A stretch of DNA of 52,330 bases from the NCBI GenBank assembly GCA_004356105.1, contig SMYC01000119.1, positions 1-52,330 of the forward strand, read 5' to 3'. Below the pieces are notes generated by a model. That model did not search any database. It worked only from the letters and a program-made list of their open reading frames with translations, and was not told the origin of the DNA. Every line of letters starts with the position of its first letter. Position 1 is the first letter of the stretch. The stretch comes from Acidobacteriota bacterium. GTDB lineage: Bacteria; Acidobacteriota; Vicinamibacteria; Marinacidobacterales; SMYC01. Shown piece after piece: positions 1-7,598 of this stretch. A program made the translations under genes and the position numbers.

Positions 1-230
1 ATACCGGAAACGCGTCTTCCCCCTTGCCACCGCGCCGCGCCGCATGGGACTCGTCTCGGTAGGTTCTCCGGCAGTTCTCTAAGTGAGTTTACGGACAACT
101 GTGGGAGACCGGCTTTCGAGGCATCTTCATGTCCTCCGGCCATAGGAACCGTAGGCCATAAATTAGCAAGTTTACGCCACTCCGTGAGATCCGAGCTTCC
201 GCACACTGGTGACGCACGCCCAATACTAGG
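1..230. other. no gene recognised
   Basis: I see no convincing reading frame, RNA gene or repeat here. The stretch abuts the left inverted repeat of the insertion sequence and may be the interrupted flank of a neighbouring gene outside the window. Confidence 0.5.
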
Positions 231-255
231 GGGCGCACGTCAGGATTGTGAGATG
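231..255 (+). repeat. left terminal inverted repeat of the ISKra4-like element
   Basis: It begins GGGCGCACGTCA and continues with a less perfect match (GGATTGTGAGATG against GGTAGTGAGGATG) to the complement of 1407-1432. The first 12 bases match perfectly. Confidence 0.85.
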
Positions 256-266
256 AGAATCTATCC

Positions 267-985
267 TCAGGCCACTCGGCGCTGAGCGAGACGTTCCCAG
301 AACCCCTCGAAGCGTCCGCTCAGCTTGCAGCAGCGTAGCGCGATGATCGCATCAACACCAGCGACGGACCAGTGCATCCCGGCGCGCTTGCACCGGGTTC
401 CGATCGCAACGTTGCACCCGGCCTTAACGACGCCCGTCGAGGTACAAAGCCCGGCTGCCCGGAACTTCGGGTAGCGCATGCGCTCGCGGTTGCGTTCGAC
501 GTAGTTGATGCACTTGCGCGCCTCGTCATCGGTCGGAACATCCACCCCAGCCAACTCGTGCAGCAACTTGTGGCCCTCTTCCAAGCTGACCATGGCACCC
601 ACCAGTCCGGCCATGCGCAGCACGCCTGGAGAGAGCGAACCACCCTCCAATCCCAGCGCCCGGTCACGCGGACAGAGGCCCGCTTCGCACAGCTCGTAGT
701 GGTAGTAGGCGCGCTCCAGCCTCAAAGGCCCCAGCACGCTCTCGAAGTCCTTGCCATGCGGGCCGGCGTAGCGCGCCGAATGCCCGCACGCGCAGGGCAA
801 CATCGGGCCGGCATGGTCCAAGGTATCGGCGTTCAGTCGTTGTTCCACGACGTGAGCCCCACACGCATCGCCATGCGGCGCGCAGCCGTCTCGATGGCCT
901 CGAGATCCCACTCGTCGACGATGCCCGTGCCTAGGAGCGCTTCGATCTCGTTGACCGTCTCGACTTTGAACGCCGTTTTGAAGCC
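267..985 (-). pseudogene. ISKra4-family transposase, frameshifted and internally deleted
   Basis: After the -1 slip the frame reads about 45 residues typical of ISKra4 transposase (ending RRMAMRV near 865). A further indel near 860 then moves it to the frame with AHVVEQRLNAD and the zinc-ribbon-like CACGHSARY. The N-terminal half runs to HELAGVDV; it is followed directly by a C-terminal segment containing STGVVKAGC, GVDAIIALRC and GRFEGFWERL. The catalytic core normally between them, a couple of hundred residues, is missing. The protein is therefore inactive. The C-terminal boundary is at 267. Confidence 0.8.
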
Positions 986-1344
986 TTTTTTTTAGCCGCC
1001 GCTTGCGAGGCGGCCTCGGGATTTTCCAGTTGGGCGTCGGCCCATCGCTCGCAAGCTTGCCAGTACGCATCGACAAGCTCGCGGAACTTTCGGCCTGCCG
1101 CAACTTGCTCGCGGACCTGCCTGGCTTGCTCGCTATCCAGCCACCTAGACTTCGTGCGGCCTTTCACCACGCGGGTAATGCTGTAGTACGGCCCATGACG
1201 AGCATCCGCGTGGTCGGCGCACGCGCAGCCGGCCTTATTGCACTTCACGTAACGCTCTGAGACCGAGCCACGTCGCATAGGCTTGGGCTCGGCCAACTGG
1301 CTAGCCACAGCGCCAACTTCCTCGGGAACCACTGGATTCGGCAT
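931..1344 (-). CDS. DUF6788-type protein, first ORF of the ISKra4-like element
   Basis: A 137-residue basic protein. The central part (about residues 25-95) carries a Cys-rich segment with the pattern ERYVKCNKAGCACA followed by HGPYYSITR, then a helical stretch rich in Arg and Gln. This matches the small DUF6788 domain commonly found in front of ISKra4-type transposases, where it is thought to help DNA binding. The tail is very Lys/Arg-rich. The ATG at 1344 is preceded by an AGGAGA ribosome binding site. A -1 slippery heptamer at 985-991 lies near the 3' end and would join this frame to the transposase frame. This ORF looks intact although the transposase is not. Confidence 0.8.
   Translation of the reverse strand: MPNPVVPEEVGAVASQLAEPKPMRRGSVSERYVKCNKAGCACADHADARHGPYYSITRVVKGRTKSRWLDSEQARQVREQVAAGRKFRELVDAYWQACERWADAQLENPEAASQAAAKKKASKRRSKSRRSTRSKRS
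985..991 (-). promoter_or_regulatory. -1 ribosomal frameshift heptamer A_AAA_AAG
   Basis: In the frame of the DUF6788 ORF the codons are GCT AAA AAA AAG, which contain the canonical heptamer A_AAA_AAG in the right phase. Slipping back by one base leads straight into a frame reading GFKTAFKVETVNEIEALLG, which matches the continuation of ISKra4-type transposases. Programmed -1 frameshifting is known for several IS families. Here the element is otherwise broken, so the site is probably a relic. Confidence 0.7.
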
Positions 1345-1354
1345 GGGGATCTCC

Positions 1355-1383
1355 TATCTTGCGGTTATAATAGCCGCAAGATA
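1355..1383 (-). promoter_or_regulatory. perfect inverted repeat over the IS promoter region
   Basis: TATCTTGCGG (1355-1364) and CCGCAAGATA (1374-1383) form a perfect 10-bp inverted repeat with a 9-base AT-rich centre containing a -10-like TATTAT/ATTATA on the minus strand. It sits 11 bases before the ATG of the DUF6788 ORF and ahead of its ribosome binding site. It could be an operator, or an mRNA hairpin that limits transposase expression. Confidence 0.5.
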
Positions 1384-1406
1384 CCGCACCGCAAACCGTA
1401 AACGGG

Positions 1407-1432
1407 CATCCTCACTACCGTGACGTGCGCCC
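1407..1432 (-). repeat. right terminal inverted repeat of the ISKra4-like element
   Basis: Read on the minus strand it starts GGGCGCACGTCA, identical over 12 bases to 231-242, then diverges slightly. It lies just upstream of the transposase operon promoter region and one base from a 20-bp palindrome. Confidence 0.85.
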
Positions 1433-1433
1433 G

Positions 1434-1453
1434 TTCGAGCACTAGTGCTCGAA
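1434..1453. repeat. 20-bp perfect palindrome beside the IS right end
   Basis: TTCGAGCACTAGTGCTCGAA is perfectly self-complementary. It begins one base outside the IS right repeat and ends one base before the stop codon (1455-1457) of the MFS gene. As RNA it gives an 8-bp stem with a CUAG loop. It may be the stem of the MFS operon terminator, or the target structure chosen by the insertion sequence. Confidence 0.6.
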
Positions 1454-1454
1454 A

Positions 1455-2654
1455 TCATGTCTCATCCGTTGCTCGGGTGTTCTCGAAACGGAGGGCAAAG
1501 TAGATCATTACGACGAACGCGAACGCGGCCGGTAGAATCCAAAAGGCTTGCCAGTTTGCTAGGACCGCTGGGTCGGGGACGATTCTGTTGAAGATCCAGC
1601 CGGAGATTTGGGCGCCTACGAGCATGCCGACGCCGTAGGTTAGGAGGACGAGGAAGCCTTGGGCTTGGCCTCGGATATCGTCGGTCGACTTCTGGTCCAC
1701 GAAGATCTGTCCGGTCACGAAGAAAAAATCGTAGCAGATCCCGTGAAGGAGAATTCCTAGCATGATGAGCCAAAAGGCTCCTGTCGGTGCTGCTGCCGCG
1801 AACAGCGCGTAGCGCAGCACCCAAGCACCCATACCGGTTACGAGCATCCACTTGACGCCGAGGCGGGCGAAGAAGAACGGCATGGCCACCATGAACGCGA
1901 CTTCCGACATCTGGCCGAAAGACATCTTGAAGGCGGGGCTCTCGAGTCCCGCCGCGCTCACGAAGACCGGGGCGTAGGCGTAATACGCCGAGAGCGGGAT
2001 GCTGATCAGAAGCGAGCTCAACGCAAAGACGAAAAACGGTTTGCTCCAGAGTTTCTCGAGCGCGTCGAGCCCCAGTATGCTGCGCGCTGTCGGGCGTGTT
2101 CCTCGCGCGGGAGGCGGCGTGTGGGGGAGCGTGAAACTGTAGAGGCCCATGAGGATGCCAGCAGCGCCCGCTATATATAAAGGTAGGGGGGTGGCATCGG
2201 CGTGGAGCACCGCGCTGACGATCACGTTCGCGACGATCCAGCCGATCGTTCCGAAGACACGGATGACAGGGAACTGCTTCTCCCGGTCGGTGATGTGGTG
2301 GAACGCTAGAGAGTTCGTGAGCCCGAGGGTCGGCATGTAGAAGAGAACGTGAAGAAGAAGCACCAAGATGAAGAGAGTGCCGGAATAGGCGAGCGAAGGC
2401 GCCGCGAGCATCGCCAGCCCGCCGAGGATGTGCAGAACGCCGAGAACGCGCTCGGTGGCGAAGAAGCGGTCCGCCACCATGCCGAGGAAAAAGGGCGACA
2501 CGACGGCGGCGATGGGGCTTACCGTATAGGCCCAGTAGATGACGTCGGTCAGGTCGATGGCCGTCATGTAATTGCCGACGGTGACGTACCACGCTCCCCA
2601 AATGAAGAACTCGAGGAACATCATAGCCGCGAGGCGGCGGTTCACGCTGCTCAT
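1455..2654 (-). CDS. MFS permease, nucleoside:H+ symporter (NupG/XapB) type
   Basis: A 399-residue integral membrane protein with about 12 hydrophobic helices. The start (MMFLEFFIWGAWYVTVGNYM), the helix-2/3 loop FFLGMVADRFFATERVLG, and HHITDREKQFPVIRVFGTIGW match the nucleoside-proton symporter branch of the major facilitator superfamily. The late segment HGICYDFFFVTGQIFVD and the following RGQAQGFLVLLTYGVGMLVG are also characteristic. It would import nucleosides or a related solute across the inner membrane with protons. Its ATG overlaps the stop codon of the MscS gene (ATGA), so it is translationally coupled as the last gene of a three-gene operon. The substrate cannot be told from sequence. 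Confidence 0.85.
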   Translation of the reverse strand: MSSVNRRLAAMMFLEFFIWGAWYVTVGNYMTAIDLTDVIYWAYTVSPIAAVVSPFFLGMVADRFFATERVLGVLHILGGLAMLAAPSLAYSGTLFILVLLLHVLFYMPTLGLTNSLAFHHITDREKQFPVIRVFGTIGWIVANVIVSAVLHADATPLPLYIAGAAGILMGLYSFTLPHTPPPARGTRPTARSILGLDALEKLWSKPFFVFALSSLLISIPLSAYYAYAPVFVSAAGLESPAFKMSFGQMSEVAFMVAMPFFFARLGVKWMLVTGMGAWVLRYALFAAAAPTGAFWLIMLGILLHGICYDFFFVTGQIFVDQKSTDDIRGQAQGFLVLLTYGVGMLVGAQISGWIFNRIVPDPAVLANWQAFWILPAAFAFVVMIYFALRFENTRATDET

Positions 2655-3484
2655 AGTTCACCGCTCCGCATCGCCGGCCTGTCCATCTCGCCGACGGTGT
2701 GGATGCCAGCCGCCTTGAAAGCGCGCTTTACCCGCTCGGTCACGTCCGTGCCGAAGGCCGTTTCGAAACGGCCGTCAAAGACGTAGGCCTTGACCGTTAC
2801 CTCTAGAGCGAAGTGGGTTGCCATCCCTGGCACGGGACCTTCTTGCAAGCTGACTTGTACGGGCTCCTCGAGATAGACATAGGGGCTCGAAACGGCGGCC
2901 TCCTGAGCGATGGTCTTGGCCGAGGCGAAGTCTGCGTCGCAGCGAATGTAGAAGTGGAGGACGACCATTTGATGGAGCTCACCCGCATTCGCGCTCGCGA
3001 CGACATCGGTCAAGAACTTGTTGTTGGGAATGGAGACGAGGTTGTCGTCGAGGGTCACGAGCCGGACCGAGCGCAGGCCAATCTCCTTGACTTCACCGTA
3101 ATAGCCGGCGAAGGCGATGCGGTCGCCGACTTGGAAAGGGCGGTCGAAGAGCAGGATCAGCCCCGCAATGAGAGATGCGAGAATGTCTTTGAACGCAAAG
3201 CCAAAAGCGAGCGCCGCGGAGCCGCCTAGTGCGAGCAGTGCTTGGTTCGAGAAGTTGACGAGCGTGGTCGCGACGAAAAACGCCGTCAGCATCACGATAA
3301 AAAACTTCAAAACGGCCGCAACCTGCTTCAAGACGAGCCGCCGGCGCGTGAATCGCTCGCCCATCCCATCGAAAAACCGCACGGTGACCCGGATGAGCAC
3401 GACACCAATGACGATCGCAACGACGGCTATCGGGAGGTTGTCGAGCTTGAGAAACTCGAGAAAACCGAGCTCCGTTTCATTCAT
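2651..3484 (-). CDS. small mechanosensitive channel, MscS family
   Basis: A 277-residue protein with the compact MscS layout. Two hydrophobic helices (about residues 17-38 and 52-76) precede the pore helix region rich in Gly and Ala (LLALGGSAALAFGFAFKDIL). The beta domain with DRPFQVGDRIAFAGYYGEVKEIG and the SIPNNKFL motif follows, then an alpha/beta C-terminal domain. MscS channels open on membrane tension and release solutes. The ATG is preceded by AGGAGAT overlapping the stop of the upstream ATPase gene (10-base gap), and the 3' end overlaps the MFS gene by 4 bases. The tight packing suggests a functional link with the membrane ATPase and the permease. Confidence 0.9.
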   Translation of the reverse strand: MNETELGFLEFLKLDNLPIAVVAIVIGVVLIRVTVRFFDGMGERFTRRRLVLKQVAAVLKFFIVMLTAFFVATTLVNFSNQALLALGGSAALAFGFAFKDILASLIAGLILLFDRPFQVGDRIAFAGYYGEVKEIGLRSVRLVTLDDNLVSIPNNKFLTDVVASANAGELHQMVVLHFYIRCDADFASAKTIAQEAAVSSPYVYLEEPVQVSLQEGPVPGMATHFALEVTVKAYVFDGRFETAFGTDVTERVKRAFKAAGIHTVGEMDRPAMRSGEL

Positions 3485-3494
3485 CTACCATCTC

Positions 3495-6400
3495 CTAATG
3501 CGCGAACTGTTTCTGATCTAAAACGCGAAGCACCGCCGGTTGCCAACCGGGCGTGATCTGAAACACCCGCCCGTTTCTCTCGAGAATGCGAAGACTCTCG
3601 AGATGCTGGCACGTCATTCTTACTCGCCCCAAAACGACGTTCAGTACTTCCGCGAGGTCCTCGATGGGAAGCCCGTCATGAATGACGAGAGCGGTGAGCA
3701 AAAACAAATATTCGTCCGATAGCTTCTCCACGTCTGCTTCCGCGTGTCCGGCGTGGAGATAGACGGGAACTTCAGCGAGGTCGCCATTTTGCACCGGCGG
3801 GCCCAAGCTCGAAAGCCAATATTCGAGGGCGACTTCCGGGTTGCCGCGGCTCGCCTCGGACACGATCCGCCAATACATCACGCGTGCGCGCGATTCGCTA
3901 TGGTCGCTCTCGCGAAGGCGCCCTTGAAGAAGCTTCTCGAATCGAGGATCGTAACCCGCAGCGCGGGTGCGTCGGACGAGGCTCTCTTCCAGTACATCCG
4001 CGCCGAGCCCCGAGAGCTCGATCTTCTCCCGAAGGGCGAGCCGAATCGACGTCGAGATATTCTTCACGTAAGTCCATGCCGGCCGGTGCAAGGTCAGCGC
4101 CCAGAAGTGGTCGTCCGAGCAAACTTGGATGATGTCGAGGACCGACTTCAAAAGGTCGAAGCCGCCGACCGTCCGTCGCAAGAGAAAGTGGACGTCGTCG
4201 ATGAGAAAAATCTGCGGCGGCAAGGTTTCGAGACGATCGATGATCCGCTTTTGAATGGTGGCGCGGCTCGAGCCCTTGTTGATCGCGATCCCGAGCGGGT
4301 CCAGCAACCATTGGAGCTGCTCGCGGTAGCTCTTGGTGCGGCGCCGGTGCGGCACGGAAATGACGGTAACCGGAAGATCCGTACGCGACTCGAATCGTGT
4401 GCGTGCTTGCTCCAAGAAGACGGTTTTCCCCACTCCTCGATCGCCGATGATCCCGACCGTGCCCCCGCGCCTCGCCTGCTGCCACTTGACGAACGCCGCA
4501 AGGAGTTTCTCGATGTCTCCGGATCGCTCGGTCCCGGAGAACGAAGCACCTCGAATGCGGTCCCGATCTTCTTTAGGCAGAAGCTCGGTGCCCGCATCGA
4601 CGAGCTTGAACTGGCTCACGATGAGGCTCGTGCCCGAGCTCGAGAGCCACCCGCGCCCGACGAGCAGCCAGAACACCAGGCGTATTGCAATGGAAACGAT
4701 ACCGAAGGCCGTGAGGAAAATTCTCTTGAAGATGGAGCGCGTCGGCTGGGCGAGCCATTCACTGACGGGTGTCTGGTCGACGAGATTGGCAAGAAATTGG
4801 CGTACCCAGTGCGACAGGCGCCACAACGTCGCGATAACGATCGCGGTAAACACGGCCCAACTGACGATCGCGATGAGGCTTTCGAGCCGGTCCGCTTGCA
4901 GCAGGGGGACCGCGACGAATAGAAGAAGCTCCGAGAGGATCCACCATCCGAGAAACCAGTTTGCCGCCGAAACGCCGATCACCTCGACTTCGGGCGGCGT
5001 GCGGTCCCCGGACAGCGGATCGAGAGCGCGCCCCGGGACGGCAAGCAGGAGCCGGATAGCGGGCGGGACGCTCTTGGTGAGAGCCCAGGCGATCCATAGA
5101 AGCGCCCCGAGTGCTAAGAACTCGCTTCGAGGTAGAAGCAGCGTGTGGAGCACGAAAGCGCCGGCCGCGTCCACGCCGTAGCGGGCGATCGGCTCGATCT
5201 GACGATCGGCGATCGCGCGTCCTCCTCGCTGCCAACGCCGCAAGCCGACGTCGCGCCGCCGAACGGCAACGAGACCGCGGCGGATCCAACGGGGAGCCGC
5301 CCGTCTCAAGTAGACCCAGAGAACAACGAGCACCAACAAGTCGAACGAGACAGAGGCGAGCTCGACCAGCGTGTCGAGATCGAAAATCCGCTCGGGCAAC
5401 GACCGAACCACTCGAATCTCTTTTCTCCATTCCTGTTGGAGCCAAAGCGGTGCTTCCGCGAGCTCAGCGCGGAGCTCTTCAAACGCCTGTGCTTGAGTCA
5501 CGAAATCGGCGATCGACCCGAGCTGGCGCCGGACATGCAAGGTTGCTTTGAGCTCGGACATGAGCGCGTCGATCTCGTCCACGACGTGGTCGTCCCGCTG
5601 ACCGAGCACGATGGAGAGATCGGTAAAAGCATCCTCCCACTCGGCCGAAGCCTCCGCCGGTGCTTCCGCTCGAAGCGTTCCCAGCATGGTCGCGCGCTCG
5701 GTCGCAAGAAGCTGGCGCGTTTCGTTCCGCTCTTCCGCCGCCGCTCGTAGTCTTCGCGTCAGCCGCTGTATTTCTTGAAGGCTCCGGCGTATCTCCGCGG
5801 AACGGCTCGAGTCGAGAAAGGACAAAGCGCGCGCTTTGGCGAGCGAACCCTCCACCTCCTTCCGTTCGCTCCGAAGGGTCTCGAGTGCGGCGCGCTCCGT
5901 CTCTTGGCGTTTCCGCTCCGCTCCTTGAAGAACAGCGATATCGGTCCGAAGCCGCCCAAGATTCGAATCTTCTGGTGCGTCAGGCTCGGGGTTGGCATCG
6001 GGGATCGGCGCCTCCGCGACTGGGATCGCGCCGCCGAGGGCCAGGCGCGCGCGCCGAGCGAGCTCCGGCCCGAGGAGCGGGAGCGACCTTTGGAGCCGAT
6101 CGCGGTTTGCCGGGCTCCCTGTCGTTTCCAGAAGCTCGCCCTCGACGAGATGCTCGAGCGACCTGTCCCCGGGTAGCACCATCCTTCGAAGCGCCGCGCC
6201 GCGATAGAGAACGAGTCGTTGCTCGGATTCGGCGGCCGCGAGGGCTTCCCGCGCTGCCTCGGCCCATTGCGGTGAGCCTTCCTCGATCCCGCGGAGCCCG
6301 GCGCGCCCCCGACGCAAAAGCGCGAGCGCGCCTTCGAAGACTTGCTCGCGAAATCCTGGCGCAAGCGAGAGACCCGCGCTCAGCGCTGCGAGGAGGCGCG

Positions 6401-6740
6401 CCTCGAGCGCATCGGCAGTGTCCTCTGCGTCCCAAACGGCACGAAGGAGCTCGAGCTCGGCCGCTCCTGCTGCGAGCCGTTCGCGGGCCCGCGCGTCCTC
6501 GCGCTCGCGCAGTTGCTGACGCCGAGCGTTCAGAAAAGCCGTGTCGGTCAGGGGTGCGCCGGAAAGCTCCGGGAATCCCTGGTCGAGCGAGAGCGGGGGC
6601 TCGCCTTCGGCAGCAAAGAAGGTGATAGCGGCGCGCGTCCTCGCTTCGGCCGAGATGAGACGTTCGGAGAGCGCCTCTTGAGAGAAGACAAAGGCGGAGT
6701 GAAAACAAGCCAGCAGCGCGAAAAGTGACGTCCGAAGCAT
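3495..6740 (-). CDS. signal peptide, coiled coil, membrane domain and AAA+/P-loop ATPase fusion
   Basis: I do not recognise this as a named family. From the ATG at 6740 the protein has 1081 residues and starts with a signal peptide (MLRTSLFALLACFHSAFVFS). The frame stays open up to 7004, but the extension is basic and unlike a protein. Residues 25-440 are helical and rich in Ala, Arg and Glu (periplasmic coiled coil). About five membrane segments follow near residues 460-483, 530-565, 590-613, 620-642 and 667-695. The cytoplasmic part has Walker A GDRGVGKT (about 766-773), Walker B QIFLIDDVH (about 843-851), and a C-terminal winged-helix-like region (about 1000-1081). The exported coil plus membrane half resembles the front end of MscK-type channels, but an ATPase replaces the channel domain and the MscS channel is the next gene. 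I infer an ATP-dependent regulator or gate of that channel. Confidence 0.7.
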   Translation of the reverse strand: MLRTSLFALLACFHSAFVFSQEALSERLISAEARTRAAITFFAAEGEPPLSLDQGFPELSGAPLTDTAFLNARRQQLREREDARARERLAAGAAELELLRAVWDAEDTADALEARLLAALSAGLSLAPGFREQVFEGALALLRRGRAGLRGIEEGSPQWAEAAREALAAAESEQRLVLYRGAALRRMVLPGDRSLEHLVEGELLETTGSPANRDRLQRSLPLLGPELARRARLALGGAIPVAEAPIPDANPEPDAPEDSNLGRLRTDIAVLQGAERKRQETERAALETLRSERKEVEGSLAKARALSFLDSSRSAEIRRSLQEIQRLTRRLRAAAEERNETRQLLATERATMLGTLRAEAPAEASAEWEDAFTDLSIVLGQRDDHVVDEIDALMSELKATLHVRRQLGSIADFVTQAQAFEELRAELAEAPLWLQQEWRKEIRVVRSLPERIFDLDTLVELASVSFDLLVLVVLWVYLRRAAPRWIRRGLVAVRRRDVGLRRWQRGGRAIADRQIEPIARYGVDAAGAFVLHTLLLPRSEFLALGALLWIAWALTKSVPPAIRLLLAVPGRALDPLSGDRTPPEVEVIGVSAANWFLGWWILSELLLFVAVPLLQADRLESLIAIVSWAVFTAIVIATLWRLSHWVRQFLANLVDQTPVSEWLAQPTRSIFKRIFLTAFGIVSIAIRLVFWLLVGRGWLSSSGTSLIVSQFKLVDAGTELLPKEDRDRIRGASFSGTERSGDIEKLLAAFVKWQQARRGGTVGIIGDRGVGKTVFLEQARTRFESRTDLPVTVISVPHRRRTKSYREQLQWLLDPLGIAINKGSSRATIQKRIIDRLETLPPQIFLIDDVHFLLRRTVGGFDLLKSVLDIIQVCSDDHFWALTLHRPAWTYVKNISTSIRLALREKIELSGLGADVLEESLVRRTRAAGYDPRFEKLLQGRLRESDHSESRARVMYWRIVSEASRGNPEVALEYWLSSLGPPVQNGDLAEVPVYLHAGHAEADVEKLSDEYLFLLTALVIHDGLPIEDLAEVLNVVLGRVRMTCQHLESLRILERNGRVFQITPGWQPAVLRVLDQKQFAH

Positions 6741-6856
6741 CGACGATGCGGACAAGGATACATCATCCCCGTTGCGTCCGGCCCGCGTGACCTGCTCGCT
6801 TGTGATCCGTAGGTCGGTTACAATTTTCAAGACCCATTTCCAAAGAACGTTATTAC

Positions 6857-7594
6857 ATGAACATCGTCGAGCAGAGCGAGACGCGTCTCGTTCTCGAGGA
6901 TCACAGTTTCCGTTTGGCCGCAGCGATGGTACTGATGGCCGTGGTGCTTGGCGTAGGTCTATGGTCCGAGCAACGTAGCGGGCCCGAGATCGCCTTTGGA
7001 CCAACGTTTCTACTTCTCATGGCGTGGTTCTCGAACTATCGCGCCACGACGATATTCGACCGCGACCGCGGCGTCATCCGCTACGACTTGAAGCGAATCG
7101 GCCGGCGGCGCGTCGAGGAGCACGCCACCGCAGACATCGTGATCCTGAGTCTCCGAATACCGCCAGCATCGCGCGCTCTGGAAGCGTGCCATCTCCAGAT
7201 CACGCTACGGGACGGGCATGTATTCTGGCTGTCGCGGGGCTCGCATCGGCCTCGCGAACGCATGCAGGCGCTCTTGAACGAGATCCTGGAGTTCCTCGAC
7301 CTCGAAACGAGGCAGACGCTCGAGGCGGAGGTGCGCGAGATGGCACACGCGGGCGACACGGTCGGGGCGGTCAAGCTGCTTCGCGCCGAATCGGAGCTCT
7401 CGCTCACGGACGCCAAGCGCAAAGTGGACGGCTTCATCGACGACGGGACGGAGTCGGGTGTGGGCCTCGACGAGCTCGTTCGCAGCGGGAAGCTATTGAA
7501 AGCTGTCCGTTTACTGGAGAAGAACGAGGGGCTTACCCGAAAAGCGGCGCGCGCGCGCGTCCGCTCTATACGGGCGTCGGCCCGAGCGCGTTAG
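6857..7594 (+). CDS. membrane protein with C-terminal ribosomal L7/L12-like repeats
   Basis: A 245-residue protein with no family I can name. Two hydrophobic segments lie at about residues 20-37 and 45-58. A beta-rich domain follows (about 62-135, FDRDRGVIRYD...ITLRDGHVFWLSRG) that resembles small bacterial PH-like domains anchored to the membrane. The last 80 residues contain two helical segments: GAVKLLRAESELSLTDAKRKVDGF (read as overlapping pieces at about 169-192) and LLKAVRLLEKNEGLTRKAARARV (about 213-235). Both follow the pattern of the L7/L12 C-terminal domain, where a helix ending in a leucine-rich turn is followed by DAKxxV. The gene is divergent from the ATPase operon (116-base gap) and ends four bases before the convergent methyltransferase. 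Confidence 0.6.
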   Translation: MNIVEQSETRLVLEDHSFRLAAAMVLMAVVLGVGLWSEQRSGPEIAFGPTFLLLMAWFSNYRATTIFDRDRGVIRYDLKRIGRRRVEEHATADIVILSLRIPPASRALEACHLQITLRDGHVFWLSRGSHRPRERMQALLNEILEFLDLETRQTLEAEVREMAHAGDTVGAVKLLRAESELSLTDAKRKVDGFIDDGTESGVGLDELVRSGKLLKAVRLLEKNEGLTRKAARARVRSIRASARAR

Positions 7595-7598
7595 AGCA

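Larger units (their letters stand above)
231..1432 (-). mobile_element. degenerate ISKra4-family insertion sequence
   Basis: The element is bounded by two terminal inverted repeats of about 25 bp, both starting GGGCGCACGTCA (left 231-255; right 1407-1432 as its complement). Inside, on the minus strand, lie a DUF6788-type first reading frame, a -1 slippery site, and a second frame matching the ISKra4 transposase. At about 1.2 kb it is short for this family, and the transposase has lost its central catalytic part, so the copy cannot move by itself. No clear target-site duplication is visible: the bases outside the two ends are not a direct repeat. It was probably once active and then decayed in place. 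Confidence 0.85.

Noticed and set aside
3744..4922. 392-codon open frame on the plus strand
   Set aside because: Antisense to the ATPase domain with clear Walker motifs; no motif of its own.
6741..7004. Longer N-terminus for the membrane ATPase
   Set aside because: The additional 88 codons are basic and low in hydrophobic residues, lie before a good signal peptide, and overlap the divergent gene.
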